DNA of 64,000 bases from Trichobilharzia szidati. Its lineage: Eukaryota > Platyhelminthes > Trematoda > Strigeidida > Schistosomatidae. The notes under the pieces were generated by a model, which saw nothing but the letters and a program-made list of their open reading frames with translations, searched no databases and was not told where the DNA came from. The position numbers and the translations under genes are program-made. This document shows, one piece after another, positions 33,838 through 44,112 of this stretch (its first letter is position 1; each line of letters begins with the position of its first letter). The stretch lies in NCBI GenBank assembly GCA_944472155.2, contig OX235273.1:105174582-105238581 (forward strand), given 5' to 3'.

Positions 33838-34075
33838 AATTTTTACTTTCGACTCCTGAGTAGATTAATTTTATAATGCTTGCATCATTCATGGCGCCGA
33901 AAGTTCATTTTCAATGCAAAATTCTTTTTTGTCAAATATTCGATTTCCGTTCTTATTCATCATTTCTAACGAATTCAATTGCATTATAATTTATAACACA
34001 ACTGTATCAGTAAATATGCGAGTAGATTATGTGTTTCATGTTGAAGACAAGCAAAATATTGTGAGAATGTATAGT
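33838..34075 (+). repeat. Dispersed repeat, copy 2 (inverse of 23795)
   Basis: This is the partner of 23795-24025. The open frame gives RFPFLFIISNEFNCIIIYNT and TVSVNMRVDYVFHVEDKQN, against RFPFFFIISHAFDYITIYCT and SVSVNLGTDNIFHIKSKQN in the other copy. No known domain is recognised. It lies just before an inverted SINE-A pair. Confidence 0.75.
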
Positions 34076-34211
34076 AGAATTATCCTGAGTGATACGTTTA
34101 CATACGTTACAGACTTCTTCATGTCTTTTATTACAAGGAAAACCATTTATACAGAATTTCCATGCAAAATAATAGTCTATAGCATACTATTTGAAATGAT
34201 ATTCAAGTGTT

Positions 34212-34620
34212 GATGTGTAGGGATTTGATTGGTTTCAGGTATTCATCATGAACTGACATCGATTAGAGAACCATTGGAAAACCATGAGTATTGGACAGCA
34301 AGCTGTTTCATCCCAGTTTGGGACTTTTCAGTAGCCCGCACCGACCCGCAGGGTTCAAACCGAAGGCCTTCCGGTAACAAGGAAAGCTAGCTCGTAGACC
34401 ATTCAGCTTCTGGGACGCGATCCAATGGCCAACCCATTAATTCCAACCTTTGTCAATTCACGATATGGTGTGACCGCCAGCGAATGTCATCGGCGAGTGT
34501 ATGTCCCCACACCCAACCTACTATACCCCAGTGGTTACGACTTCCCACTAGAACCCAGGTGACCACCTACCTGAATAGCGCTAGTCATTCGTGAGCATCT
34601 GATTAATATCCAAGCGTTGG
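34212..34620 (-). mobile_element. SINE-A copy, left arm of an inverted pair
   Basis: Minus-strand SINE-A with tail at the left (GGGATTTGATTGGTTTCAGG, then GATTAGAGAACCATTGG), the hammerhead region (CTACTGAAAAGTCCCAAACT on the minus strand; box decayed) and the head (box B GGTTTGAACCCTGC). It extends through the upstream segment to the pair centre. Confidence 0.8.
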
Positions 34621-34639
34621 CTTGCACGTAGGCAACTAC

Positions 34640-34957
34640 CTACCTGACTATTAAGGTAGGTAGTTATCTGGGTTCTAGTGGGTTGTCCTGACCATTAGGT
34701 TAAAGCAGGATGGATGTGGGGACAAATACTCGCCGATGACATTCGCCAGCTGTCACACCATATCATGAATTGGCGGAAGTTAAAATTAATGGGCTGGCCG
34801 TTGGATCGCGTCCCAGAAGCTGAATGGTCTACGAACTAGCTTGCCCTGTAACCAGAAGATCCTGGATTCGTGGGTGCGTACTTATGGAGGGTCCCAAACT
34901 AGGTTCTCTAATCGATGTCAGTTCATGATGAAATCCTGAAATGATATAGTTCAGTCT
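34640..34957 (+). mobile_element. SINE-A copy, right arm of an inverted pair
   Basis: The plus-strand partner has upstream segment ATACTCGCCGATGACATTCG, head CCCAGAAGCTGAATGGTCTA, and TACTTATGGAGGGTCCCAAA then CTAGG. The rest of the ribozyme is deleted straight into the tail TTCTCTAATCGATGTCAGTT. The centre of the pair (about 34545-34690) has GGTTCTAGTGGG paired with CCCACTAGAACC and GTAGGTAG repeats, so it can form a hairpin. Confidence 0.8.
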
Positions 34958-34974
34958 AATCCCCGGTGATATTC

Positions 34975-35130
34975 TATATTCACTTCTTTTGATTGTACAC
35001 TAGTAACTAATGCGACGTGTCTAGACCTTTGTTCGGTGCAGACTGAATTCTATCAGTCAGGTTTGCAATGTGGCCACCATTCTCTGTGTAGCTCGCCATC
35101 ACGATGTACATTGATTTGATGATATTAAAT
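34975..35130 (-). repeat. SINE-C-associated repeat, inverted copy
   Basis: This is the reverse complement of 35276-35410. The left copy carries TTCTATCAGTCAGGTTTGCA and the right CAAACCTGACTGACAGAATT. Together they bracket a minus-strand SINE-C. Confidence 0.75.
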
Positions 35131-35275
35131 GGTTGGAGACGATCGGCAGAAAGCCTTGTATGACCTAGGTTTCGTGCTAGTTGGCACTCGTCAGCAAGGC
35201 GTATCTGCAACCTTGAAGGAACTCATATCCCTTCTGAGATTCGAACCCGCTTCCTGCCAATTGCCTTCAACTATC
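35131..35275 (-). mobile_element. SINE-C copy bracketed by inverted repeats
   Basis: The minus strand shows the box B AGCGGGTTCGAATCTCAG, then AAGGGATATGAGTTCC, then GATACGCCTTG leading directly into the hammerhead at 35153-35200. The first part of the head is lost. Confidence 0.75.
35153..35200 (-). ncRNA. Hammerhead with intact CUGACGA/GAAAC core (SINE-C)
   Basis: On the minus strand: stem I GCCTTG (35200-35195) pairs with CAAGGC (35158-35153), the box is CTGACGA (35194-35188), and stem II is GTGC/GCAC with a TAGTTG-side loop. GAAAC is at 35173-35169, a minimal CCTAGG stem III follows, and a GTC triplet is at 35164-35162. Three extra bases (ATA) separate GTC from stem I. Two other SINE-C copies have CTGACTGG(C/T)(A/G)A here, so this box may have arisen by a 4-base deletion. 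Confidence 0.6.
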
Positions 35276-35410
35276 CAATATCATCAAATTAGTGTGCACC
35301 GTGATGGCGAGCTACCTAGAATGGTGGCCACATTGCAAACCTGACTGACAGAATTCAGTCTGCAACAAACAAAGGACTAGACATGTCACACTATTTACTA
35401 ATGTCCAATC
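35276..35410 (+). repeat. SINE-C-associated repeat, direct copy
   Basis: Same block as 8843-9010 (GGCGAGCTACCTAGAATGGT, CAGAATTCAGTCTGCAACAA). At both loci it lies immediately to the right of a minus-strand SINE-C. Confidence 0.75.
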
Positions 35411-35439
35411 AAAATATCCAATACATTCCTACAGGAGGT

Positions 35440-35640
35440 CAATCGCGAGCCCGAATAGCTCAGTGTTAACGTCTCTAAATTCAGCTGTCACTTGGTAACG
35501 CGTGTTCAAATCTCAGAAGGGACGTAATTTCCTTCACGGTGGTTGTAGATACGCCTTACTGACTGGTGAGTGCTAAGTAGCACGAAACCTAGGTGTGTAG
35601 AAATCTTTCTGCTGATTGGCTCCAACTATCTTATATATTC
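35440..35640 (+). mobile_element. SINE-C copy with near-complete head
   Basis: Head GAGCCCGAATAGCTCAGTGT (box A), then CGCGTGTTCAAATCTCAG (box B), then GATACGCC and CTGGTGA-GTGC-TAAGTA-GCAC-GAAAC at about 35560-35587. One base (A to G) departs from the CUGANGA consensus. The tail runs to GATTGGCTCCAACTATC. No known feature was seen at 35641-35984. Confidence 0.75.
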
Positions 35641-35984
35641 ACTTCCTTTAACAAAGATACGGCAACCGGTTAAAAGTTATTTAGAATCGTGCATGACAAA
35701 ATTATAACAGTGAATGATAGTATGAACTAGGATAAGCCCAAGGCAGTATACAAAAGTGGAAAGTCAGGCAACTTAGTGACTGAATATGATCACCACTGAA
35801 ATGAGACCTATGGCTATGCTTGGATAAATCAAAAATATCCTACAGAAGTTGAATCGGGATAACTGCCATATAAAACTATGCCTTTTATCAAAAGAAGCTA
35901 ACCAAGAAGTAGATATTCTATCATTAAAATGTTTGGCATTTATTAAGTAGTATCACCTCCTCTTATATAATTATAATAATAATA

Positions 35985-36310
35985 ATTATTCTTTGGGTTG
36001 CGGAGTGGAACATTTTATCTTACTCTGCGATTACCCATCAACTTTCATTTCTTCTTCTTCTTGTTCACATAATCTATTCCATGTCCCCTTCAGACTCACG
36101 TCCAACTGGTTATTTTGCGTTCAGTGTTCCACTCAAGAGCTGGCCAACAGCGTGGTACCCGTCGACAGTCTCCTTGGAGTATATCCAATTCATCTTCAAT
36201 TGTTTTTGCACATTTATTGGGACATAGATTCTTGGTTGGTTAGCTGCTCTGTCAGAGTTCCTTATCGCTAGTACTTTCTGTCAGGAAATCAGATCTTCAT
36301 CATGGAGAGA
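35985..36310 (-). mobile_element. RTE-like LINE 3' end
   Basis: It follows an AATAATAATAATTATT tail and starts TTTGGGTTGCGGAGTGGAAC. Inner parts such as TCCACTCAAGAGCTGGCC match the RTE 3' region (TCCACTCGAGCACTGGCC at 48318). It is short and non-coding. I recognise nothing in 36311-36764. Confidence 0.7.
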
Positions 36311-36764
36311 ACGCAACTTTTAATGGAACTATGTATCGAGCTATCGAAATTGCTTCCGGTGACTTGAACATAAAGTCTTTAAACCATATATAGAAGCAGT
36401 AATAAAAGATCTTTTTTCAAGCATAATTAATGTGTTCGCCAGGACCATTTTGCATTCTTTGGAATGTTGGTAACTGGAAGGAGCAGACAGAATGATTTTA
36501 AAAACAGTTATGCAGTCGAATAGACAAAACAATTTTTTTTTTCTTTTGGCGATAATGAAAATTTCGTCACGTGTGAACGAAATGGAACTATTATTACCAT
36601 TGTGTCTTCTAGTAATTTCATGAATTCGCTAATGCGGGTATAAAATATTCTGACAATAAACTAAATAATTGTTACCTGTATAGTATATACTTAGGGTTTA
36701 TGCTTATTAGCACGTATTTTCTCAGTATGTAGAGCAGAAAGAAATACTGAATTGTGGTATTTTT

Positions 36765-37835
36765 AGCGTTTGAACCACATATTTTATAACAGACTGACTG
36801 GGCAGAAAAGATTTTCGGTAAAGAGAATTCGTGCTGTAGTAGTGCTGAGAGCGTATATCGCAGTAACCAAGACACTCTACTCGAACGGAAGCAGCTATTT
36901 AACAGCTTATAGGGAGTTAACGTCTGAAATAATGAGAACCACTGGTGTCTGTCAGAGATGCCTATTACTTAATCTCATCATCAGAGTTGATCCAGATCGA
37001 TTTGGGTGATTTCGAGACTGAAGTCTCATTACTGTGGGGCAAGAAGATGATGTTGTCCTCCTAGGTGAAGATACTGATAAAATACGAGTTCTTCAAAACA
37101 CTTCGAGCAGAAATCTCGGTGTGTTTGGTACAGGGTTCGTCCCCGCCAGAGTGCAAGATGGTGCTGCATAACTGATCTCCACCTGCTTTCAGTTTAAAGA
37201 TAGGAAGTGAAGTGGTAGAGCGTGTTGACCACTTCACTTATTTGAGAAGTTCCACCAACTCTAACCAACTGATTGCTGACAAAATCTCAGCACAGATAGA
37301 AAATGTTTGTGTGACATTTCTCAACTTACCTGATATCCGGTGTAGACCTGATATCCGTCTGCCGATCACAAGACGTGTGTTTTACTCAGCGGCTTCCTCT
37401 AAAAAATTATCCCTGAAATTGGAAGATATGAAAAGGTTATCTGTCTGTGATCATTTAGATCCGCCTTCTTCCCGATGTGTTAATTAGTTTATTATGGGGA
37501 GTAATATTGAGGTTAGGCGTAGAGTGTTAGGCAAGATGGGTGAATCAATCTATAAGGTTGTGAAGCCGTATCAGCTGAGATGGCTAAGACGCTTGTTACA
37601 CATACAGAGTCACTGAATTTCTGGTCTACCAATGTTAGATGTCATAAGATGAGGCTGGAAAAGAATTAGGGTGGTGAAAATAAAGAGTGGCATCAATCCA
37701 CGAAGTCTTCTACTGTTGGTTTGAGGTGTGTCCTTGAGATGCTAAGAACTAATGGCTTTAGACCATTGATGATATGGCTCAAAACCCTTCTCAGTGGACA
37801 CGCATATACTATTCGTATCCGCCCACGTTGAATAA
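36765..37835 (+). pseudogene. LINE reverse transcriptase, RT core to C-terminus
   Basis: Frames give VLRAYIAVTKTLYSNGSSYL, TTGVCQRCLLLN (RT motif TGVRQGCPLSP, damaged), VERVDHFTYLRSSTNSNQLI, KISAQIENVCVTFLNLPDIR, NIEVRRRVLGKMGESIYKVV and DDMAQNPSQWTRIYYSYP. This is the same lineage as 1805-2170. The order is intact from RT to near the stop, but reading-frame shifts and stops abound and the catalytic DD is not preserved. Confidence 0.8.
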
Positions 37836-37979
37836 GTCATGGCGTTTTCCCATGTTACTATTCTTATTCCCAAAACATTTCTGCTCATACTAGTTTTGAT
37901 CAGTTGGAAGGTTTCATCACGAGCCAACATCAGTTGCAGAACTGTTGTAAAACCTGAGAGCAGAAGTTATAATTCACGT

Positions 37980-38225
37980 GTTGGCAATTAGATCGCGTCA
38001 CAGAGGCTGAATGTTCCCCGAGATCGCTCGCCTTGTGACGAGAAGGTCCTGGGTTCTGACCCCCTGTAGTGGGTGTGTACTGATGAAGAGTTCCAAAGTA
38101 GGTTGACGGAACGGCTGTCCAGTACAATCTGCAGCTTTTTGAGTGGTCCTCTAATGGTGTCAGCTCTTGATAAAACCTCCCAATCAATCAAACACAATCC
38201 CTACAAAAACAATACTTGAAAATCG
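37980..38225 (+). mobile_element. SINE-A copy, near full length
   Basis: Head CGTCACAGAGGCTGAATGTT with box B GTCCTGGGTTCTGACCCC. The ribozyme is at 38077-38125 (stem I GTAC/GTAC retained, box ATGAAGA, GAAAC changed to GGAAC with extra bases). The tail is complete, ending AATCCCTACAAAAACAATAC and TTGAAAATC. Confidence 0.82.
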
Positions 38226-38829
38226 TACTAGTTTTCTTGAATATCTTTTTTTACTAACTTCCTGTGCCACGTGGAATGTAACGACTTGAACTGCTGCACT
38301 TCCATGCGCATTTCTTTGTTGAAACTACGTTAGTCATTTAGTTAGTTTCAGATAGAAAGGCTAGTTGGTGGCCAGATAAAAACATGGAATGTCAAGGGAT
38401 GAATGATTACTTCTCATACAGTCTATGATTCATGAATAAACACATAAATGTTACGTAAAACTGCGTTGAAATAATTTAGATAGTGACAATATTATTCCAT
38501 TTGATAGCACTGCAACCTATCCGAGTTTGTAGTTGAGTTACGGTCCTCTTAGTGCTAAGAAAGAATTTCTGTATCTTATAGAGTATTACATATTAACTGT
38601 GAACTCAGGAATGGAAACGCCTTCAAACTAATTTCACTGGCAAAATGACAACATCTTTAGTGTCAAATCAGAAAGCTTATTTCACATTGAAGATATCTCT
38701 GCCTAGACAGACAATGAAATCTTCGCTGGCATGCCATCCAGCCCCAGGAAAACACTAACATCACTATGCAGAGTATTGTTATTGAACGCTTTTGAACAGG
38801 ATACACGAAGAAAGACCAAAAAACCTTAC

Positions 38830-39160
38830 CCCATAAGTATAGATAATCTGATATATACATACACAGAAGTGATCAGATGCTAGATCCTGTCCTTCAGGCT
38901 TCTGAAGACCAGTAGGTCACTGGAGAATACCACTCTTGCAGTTGCTATGAAGAATGTTGTTCACAAAGATGTCGAAATTCTTCGCTTAAGGATATCGAAG
39001 GTTAACACTCCCTTGAAATCAAGCTTCATATAGCGTTTCTTTCATCTGAACTTTGGTTTGATGTTCTTTTCAATGAAGATTTCTTTCAGAGAGTCTAATC
39101 TTTCTTCTCGAGCAACAGGGCTACAGATGTATTGGATACAAGTGCTAAGGGAAAAGCATC
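38830..39160 (-). pseudogene. Diverged PLE fragment (RT C-terminal/linker)
   Basis: Minus-strand translation gives CSPVAREERLDSLKEIFIEK, YMKLDFKG, FDILKRRIS and VVFSSDLLVFRSLKDRI, collinear with SPDTKEDELYILRKILIENG through LLFNNLKDKIPLL of the PLE at 45895. It is interrupted by stops. Flanking 38226-38829 and 39161-40014 show nothing else recognisable. Confidence 0.6.
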
Positions 39161-40014
39161 TTTGCTGTTTCCCTTCAAACTACAGTCCTCATGCTTAGCT
39201 CCTACCAAACAGATTGCAGAATGCAGAGAATGTATATTTTCTTATTTCATTAATAATAATGATGAGATTTCAGGCAGTCTATGGGTGAAAAGAGATCTTG
39301 AAATAAAAGAGATTCAATTTTTATGCCTCTTATCCAGACTTATATTGTTATTGCTTTGATCTGACACATCTCTTATTAGCTTTATTGCGCGTTTTTAAAC
39401 TTAAATGAAGCCATAGCTAGTGACAATTTTAGAAATTGAAATTTGCCTAGGAAAAATAATAAAAGCAACTTTCAAATGGTTTTTCCATTTTTCTTTTTGC
39501 AAAATTCAGACAGTTTCACATGAAACTAAACAATAAAACTTTCAAAATATATTCATTACATAAAATTTCTTCTATGAGTTTTAACGTAAAAGTAAAACGA
39601 GTTTCAGTGTTTTTCATATGAGTATTAAACAAAAATTGAAACATTCCGTGTTCGTGATTTCCCTCATGTTTGTCTTGGGTGTGTGCGTGTGTGTTACAAA
39701 CTCTATTGAATTCATGAAGAAGAGAGAAAAAAGAGGAAAGTATCATTAAAGTTTGGTAGAGATTTTTCGTTTCCAGCTTTTAGTTTTATGTCTTTACTTC
39801 AGTTTCTTTAGACATTTCGGAATCTTAGGGAAATTTCCGCATCCATTGAAGTGAATTCGTTAAATGCTTTAGTTTATTGTCTAGAAAAAATAGAATGATA
39901 AGTGAGTGAAATAGGAGTTAAGCAAGACAGATCGATATTATTCTTAGATAAGTGTGGAAGTCTACTGCCATTAGCATATTGTTGAGTCATGCTTCTTTGT
40001 AGTTGAGAGACTTC

Positions 40015-40400
40015 GTGTATGAGTCATCAGAAGCATTTTAGCAACGTCTGCGTTGCCTCGATACTGAAGACTAGATGGCCGGCAAGATTGGATTCGCAAC
40101 AAGAAACGCTGGTTATGAACCAATCAAGGACTTATCATCAAGTAAAGATGCCAAGGAAAATGCGGAAGGATTGGACAAATGCTGAAGGGACCGTTGAGTG
40201 AAATCCCTCGACAGATCGTTGCTCCTCAAGTGGAACTTGAAGGAGAGACTAAATGTTGGACGACATTCCTAGGCTGACTTGAAAGAGATCGTTTGGAAGG
40301 GAAACAAAAGTTTGTGCCTCAGAGAAAAGTTACTAGAAGGACAACAGTGGAATGACGATGTGATGTTAAATCCATATTTTCCATTAATAAGTAAAAAGAT
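40015..40400 (+). pseudogene. RTE-like LINE C-terminal fragment
   Basis: Translation ILKTRWPARLDSQQETLVMN and QSRTYHQVKMPRKMRKDWTN follows the RTE pattern ILxIRWPDxI..xxLWxxTxQxPIxxxIxRRKWxWIGH. Downstream frames keep LDDIPRLT*KRSF, the remnant of the final TWKR segment. Stops are present. Confidence 0.68.
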
Positions 40401-40424
40401 TGCAACTGTTTTTATTTTGTTTAC

Positions 40425-40535
40425 ATGATTTCATCATGAGCTGACATTGGTTAGAGAACCATTGGAAAACCACCTGGGAGTACTACACAGCTGTTTCGTC
40501 CCAATGCGGTCTAAAAACAACAGCTTCTGATACAC
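40425..40535 (-). mobile_element. SINE-A 3' fragment
   Basis: ATGATTTCATCATGAGCTGA, TTAGAGAACCATTGGAAAAC and ACACAGCTGTTTCGTCCCAA: tail plus the GAAAC half of the ribozyme on the minus strand. The box and head are missing. Confidence 0.72.
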
Positions 40536-40929
40536 CTCTAAGTTCATCAACTGGTGTCAGCCAGTCGTCGTTGGTGTTGTCATATGCAGTAAAAGAGTCG
40601 TCCATGAACCCACGTGTCTTATGCAGTGATTATGCTAGTGTCGGTCCGTTCGAAGGGACGAAAGTTAATGGCCAGTTTAGTGACGATAAGCCAACTGTGT
40701 ACAAGGTGGTAACTGTTAGATTGACTTGTACGAATAAAGGCATTTCAGGTTTAAAACTACTATTTAAATGTTATTATCTTTGGTGCACATTACTCTGTAA
40801 CTTCGCTTGGTTGGTCAGATACGTCGTATGTTTGTTAGTCATCTACCTTCCATGATACAATGTCATGGGCGTGTTACCATTCAGAGTCGAGGATATAGAT
40901 GATGGGAGGAGGTCAGCAAATGAGCTCAG

Positions 40930-42190
40930 CGACGATTTTCCAACCTAAGGGCGTAAACCTGAGAAGGGTTGTAGGCGTATTGCTGTAAGTCCGACAATTC
41001 TTCAAGGGTAGTACGTCGAAGAACAGTCCATCGTACTTGTTGTATTATTTTGTACATATGTTCATGTTGTATATAATGAATTGGTATCATCCCTCTTCTA
41101 TCTGTTGAATAATTTCGTTTGTGTCCGGACGTCTTCCACTTGGATCGTCAACCTGAGAAGGAATGTGGGCGTACTGCTGTAAGTCCTACAGTTCTTCAAG
41201 AGTAGCTCGTCAAGGCAGAATCCACAATATTTGATGTATTGATTGTACATATGTTTGTTTTGAGTAATTCAGTGGGTTCCGATTCATCTGATTGTCGGTT
41301 AATTTTATAGTTGTCGCACTGTGTGAATCATCTTGTAATGTTTTTGTAAGTACTTCTGAATTCGCTTCTAAACTTGTGAACAAATCCAGTAGTGTTAGAG
41401 TCAGCGTACGCGATTGGATACGCCGGGGAGAGGATAGGGCTAGAGTGGAATGAAGCGATCGATACTTCGTGAACCAGATCAGTGGTGGTACTGTCGTTAG
41501 AGAGCGTAGATCCCATGCGCCGGGGAGAGCGTGTTGGTGCGATGTGGTATGCTTGCTGTGTGTTGGGCTTTTTTGTCTTGCTTTTCCAATTTTAGCCTAG
41601 TCCCGATTGGCCCAGGTTCCCGCATTGGCAGTTCAGTTCAAGGTTACCGCCGCTGTGAAAAAAAAGTGATGGACCCTTTTTTGTCGGCGAGTGTCAATGG
41701 ACGTGAACATTGAACGTTTGTTTATTGGAACTGGCAGGCATTGGTGGGCAACTCGAAGGCGCGAATGGTTCGATCGCTTGCAAGTTGAATGAAGACTTGA
41801 ACAAGTACGAATAAAAGTACTTTATAACTTCATTTGTACTTGACATTTGTTTGTAGACTTTGTATTTTGCCTCGCTTTAATTGCCAAACAATATAATTTC
41901 TTTCAAGGAATACTGGTATTTTGGATTTAAAGTTGAAAGAAATACACAGTCTTTATCGATTGCAAACGTCTTCATTACAATAGGAACTTAGGGCCAAGTT
42001 CCTTGACAGCAGTTATCTTTAGTTGGTGTAAATTGACGTGAACATTGAACGTTGGTTCGTTGGCCTTGGTCGCCACTGGCGGGCAACTGGAAGGCACGAT
42101 TGATTCAGTCGTGTACAAGATGGAAGGAGACGAAAGAATAGGAATAAAAGTACAATAAATTCCTTGTAAAATATTTGTTTATAGACTTTG
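40930..42190 (+). repeat. Two local tandem duplications, LTR-like sequence
   Basis: AACCTGAGAAGG...GTAAGTCC lies at about 40957 and again about 41163, each followed by TTTGTACATATGTT-like or TTGTACATATGTT sequence. Further on, GACGTGAACATTGAACGTT recurs at about 41700 and 42033, with GGGCAACT(C/G)GAAGGC and GAATAAAAGTAC in both copies. The string CGCCGGGGAGAG occurs at about 41422 and 41519. The segment is richer in GC than its neighbours. An LTR-retrotransposon terminal fragment is possible, but no pol or gag sequence is seen. Confidence 0.6.
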
Positions 42191-42229
42191 TAATGATATA
42201 TGTGTAAAACTTAGTGCAAGCTCAAGGAC

Positions 42230-42420
42230 ACACTCTGAGGAGATTACTGGGTGATGTAACGCATCACGCGCTCTAGTTGAATACAAATGGAAAACGATGA
42301 ACTGAATGTTGGACCGAGGTTTACATGTAAGCGATTGTGTCAGGAGGAGATGAAATTTTATGGACAGTCTTGAGGCCGACTGTCAAGGAAACTTAACTCT
42401 AAGTTCCTAGTATTTGCAAA
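42230..42420 (+). mobile_element. RTE-like C-terminal scrap
   Basis: The frame GPRFTCKRLCQEEMKFYGQS resembles the final RTE segment TWKRxCEEExxxxGQS (compare 57050-57240). Upstream ITRSS and downstream parts are mutated. Confidence 0.5.
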
Positions 42421-42559
42421 GACGCTCCGAATCGATAATTACTAGAAAGGATCGTCGACTTTAACTCCAAAACACAAGGGCTTGTAAGAAATTATATTCT
42501 TCGCTAGTTAAATTCGATATCATTACAAAGTAATTCCATATTAGTTTGTTTATTAGATA

Positions 42560-42760
42560 TATCACACAGTGAAACAGTATTATTTACTGGATGACGTTTC
42601 GAACAAAATTTATTGTTCATAATAATATCAACTGTGATCACACGACTTTGACACTTGAGTTCTAGAACTCAAGGAACTCATATTCCATCTGAGGTCTGAA
42701 GCCTCGTCACCCAGTGCTTCCGTAAGTAAAGTTACCAGTGAGCTACTTAGGCGTAGGTAG
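42560..42760 (-). mobile_element. SINE-C head joined to a PLE-type hammerhead remnant
   Basis: Minus strand: the head GCCTAAGTAGCTCACTGGTA (box A) and a mutated box B, GCTTCAGACCTCAG (42640-42760). This is followed at 42586-42626 by GAACAATAAATTTTGTTC (stem II), GAAACGTC and ATCCAGT. The GAAACGTCATCCAGT piece is identical to that at 49083-49128, next to a PLE. The CUGANGA box is decayed. Confidence 0.6.
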
Positions 42761-42779
42761 TTTGGCGTTAGAATGCTAG

Positions 42780-42965
42780 CCAACCGTGTCTGTAGTTTAG
42801 GAGTGGACTTCCAGCCGGTGCACACCTTCAACTCCCGCAGCCGGTTGTAAGTCCGATAAACACGGAAGGTTGTATATGAGGCTAGTAACTCTACCACATA
42901 AAACCACCAGTGCTACTGAAACTTCAGGAAGTAAGACTGAAGCTCTTCGTCCTAATGGCAACGCA
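42780..42965 (+). mobile_element. SINE-B remnant
   Basis: A weak head is followed by the body TGAGGCTAGTAACTCTACCA and CAGTGCTACTGAAACTTCAG, matching the SINE-B body at 7250-7320. Confidence 0.65.
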
Positions 42966-43344
42966 AAGGAATAAGAAAAAATATATAAAAGGATAAGGTC
43001 ACAAAAATGAGCAAGTAAAGGCTTTGAGGACCAAATGGACGTATACAGAGAAAAATGAATGATGGCGTGGCATGTATTTTCTGCAAGAATGTTGAATAGT
43101 GGAGCGACAGATTAACTGGCGAATAGGAGAAATGGAAGATCTTTGTAGAAAAATACGCAGAGACCATATAAAGAGGACCACAAAAGCGCAAAGCAAGGAA
43201 CATATACACAGGGAAGATTTCAATGTCAGGTTTTTGCACTTTAACCTAACCGTATATAATCCAGCCAAATCATACCATGTTCTACAGTTACAACGTATTT
43301 TCACATTCATCGATATTTTCAGCGAACAAAGTTAATTTCCTTAG

Positions 43345-43465
43345 CACATAGTAACGAAACAACTGTCCAGTACTCCCAGGTTTTCCAATGGTTCTCTAAC
43401 TAATGTCAGCTCATGATGAAAATCCTGTAACCAATCAAATCCCTACAAACCAACACTTGAACATA
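43345..43465 (+). mobile_element. SINE-A 3' fragment
   Basis: It starts inside the ribozyme at AACGAAACAACTGTCCAGTA and continues through a well-preserved tail (GGTTCTCTAACTAATGTCAG, AATCCCTACAAACCAACA, CTTGAA). It is 5' truncated. Confidence 0.8.
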
Positions 43466-43529
43466 GCAACCTAATTAGTTCCTTATGATTATGCGTTTTA
43501 CAGTCTTTATATATGACATATTACTATCG

Positions 43530-44112
43530 TGAATTTAAATAAAGCAAGAGCAACAGTTTTTACAGAATAATATGCTACCACCATTTATTTCGTTGGCTTC
43601 TCATCAGCTGCTTACAGGCCGAAGTCATTATTAAATATATCTACAGAAACAAGTTTTACATTCTTGCACAGAGTTCATCTTTAAACAACAATTATTCAAT
43701 CAATAAATATATGCATACACTAATAATATACACAATACCAAACACTATTCAGAACAATAATGATCATACACAATGGAAACTTTCGACATTATGTATTCAG
43801 ATGAAAGAGAGGTGAAAATATCCAGTTACCAGGGCAAAGAAAGACTGATAACTGCTTTTTTCTGAACTCATTAATCAGGTTTCAGACGCTTGATGGAGAT
43901 GGCTTCAGCAAACTTGCGGAGAATTGAACTCTTTTGCCTGTTGATAATTTCGATCGATATTGCGACGTCCACCTCATGACCCGTGTCAAGGAGGTGCCTG
44001 GCGATGGCACAGTTTAAAGCATTTGTTCCCTTTAGACGTAAGCTTTTTGGCACATGTTCAGAAAATCATAGATATGCCCTTCTTTCTGTTCTTCCCGTGT
44101 AACTGTTCCCGC
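43530..44112 (-). mobile_element. PLE GIY-YIG end and 3' flank
   Basis: Minus-strand frame: YTGRTERRAYL, a stop, FSEHVPKSLRLKGTNALNC, ARHLLDTGHEVDVAISIEII and LRKFAEAISIKRLKPD, the GIY-YIG catalytic and C-terminal region. The 3' flank (43530-43860) ends with a segment shared, inverted, with 26150-26260, containing CTGATGA then CGAAAT (minus, 43575-43612). One in-frame stop is visible. The RT part is absent. Confidence 0.75.

Noticed and set aside
42952..43239. Two overlapping minus-strand frames rich in Phe, Leu and Cys
   Set aside because: Low-complexity hydrophobic reading of AT-rich DNA downstream of a SINE-B remnant. No domain or splice support.
43575..43612. Hammerhead at CTGATGAG...CGAAAT (minus)
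   Set aside because: The spacer between the boxes cannot form stem II, and stem I pairing is weak. Kept only as a hammerhead-like segment in the PLE flank entry.
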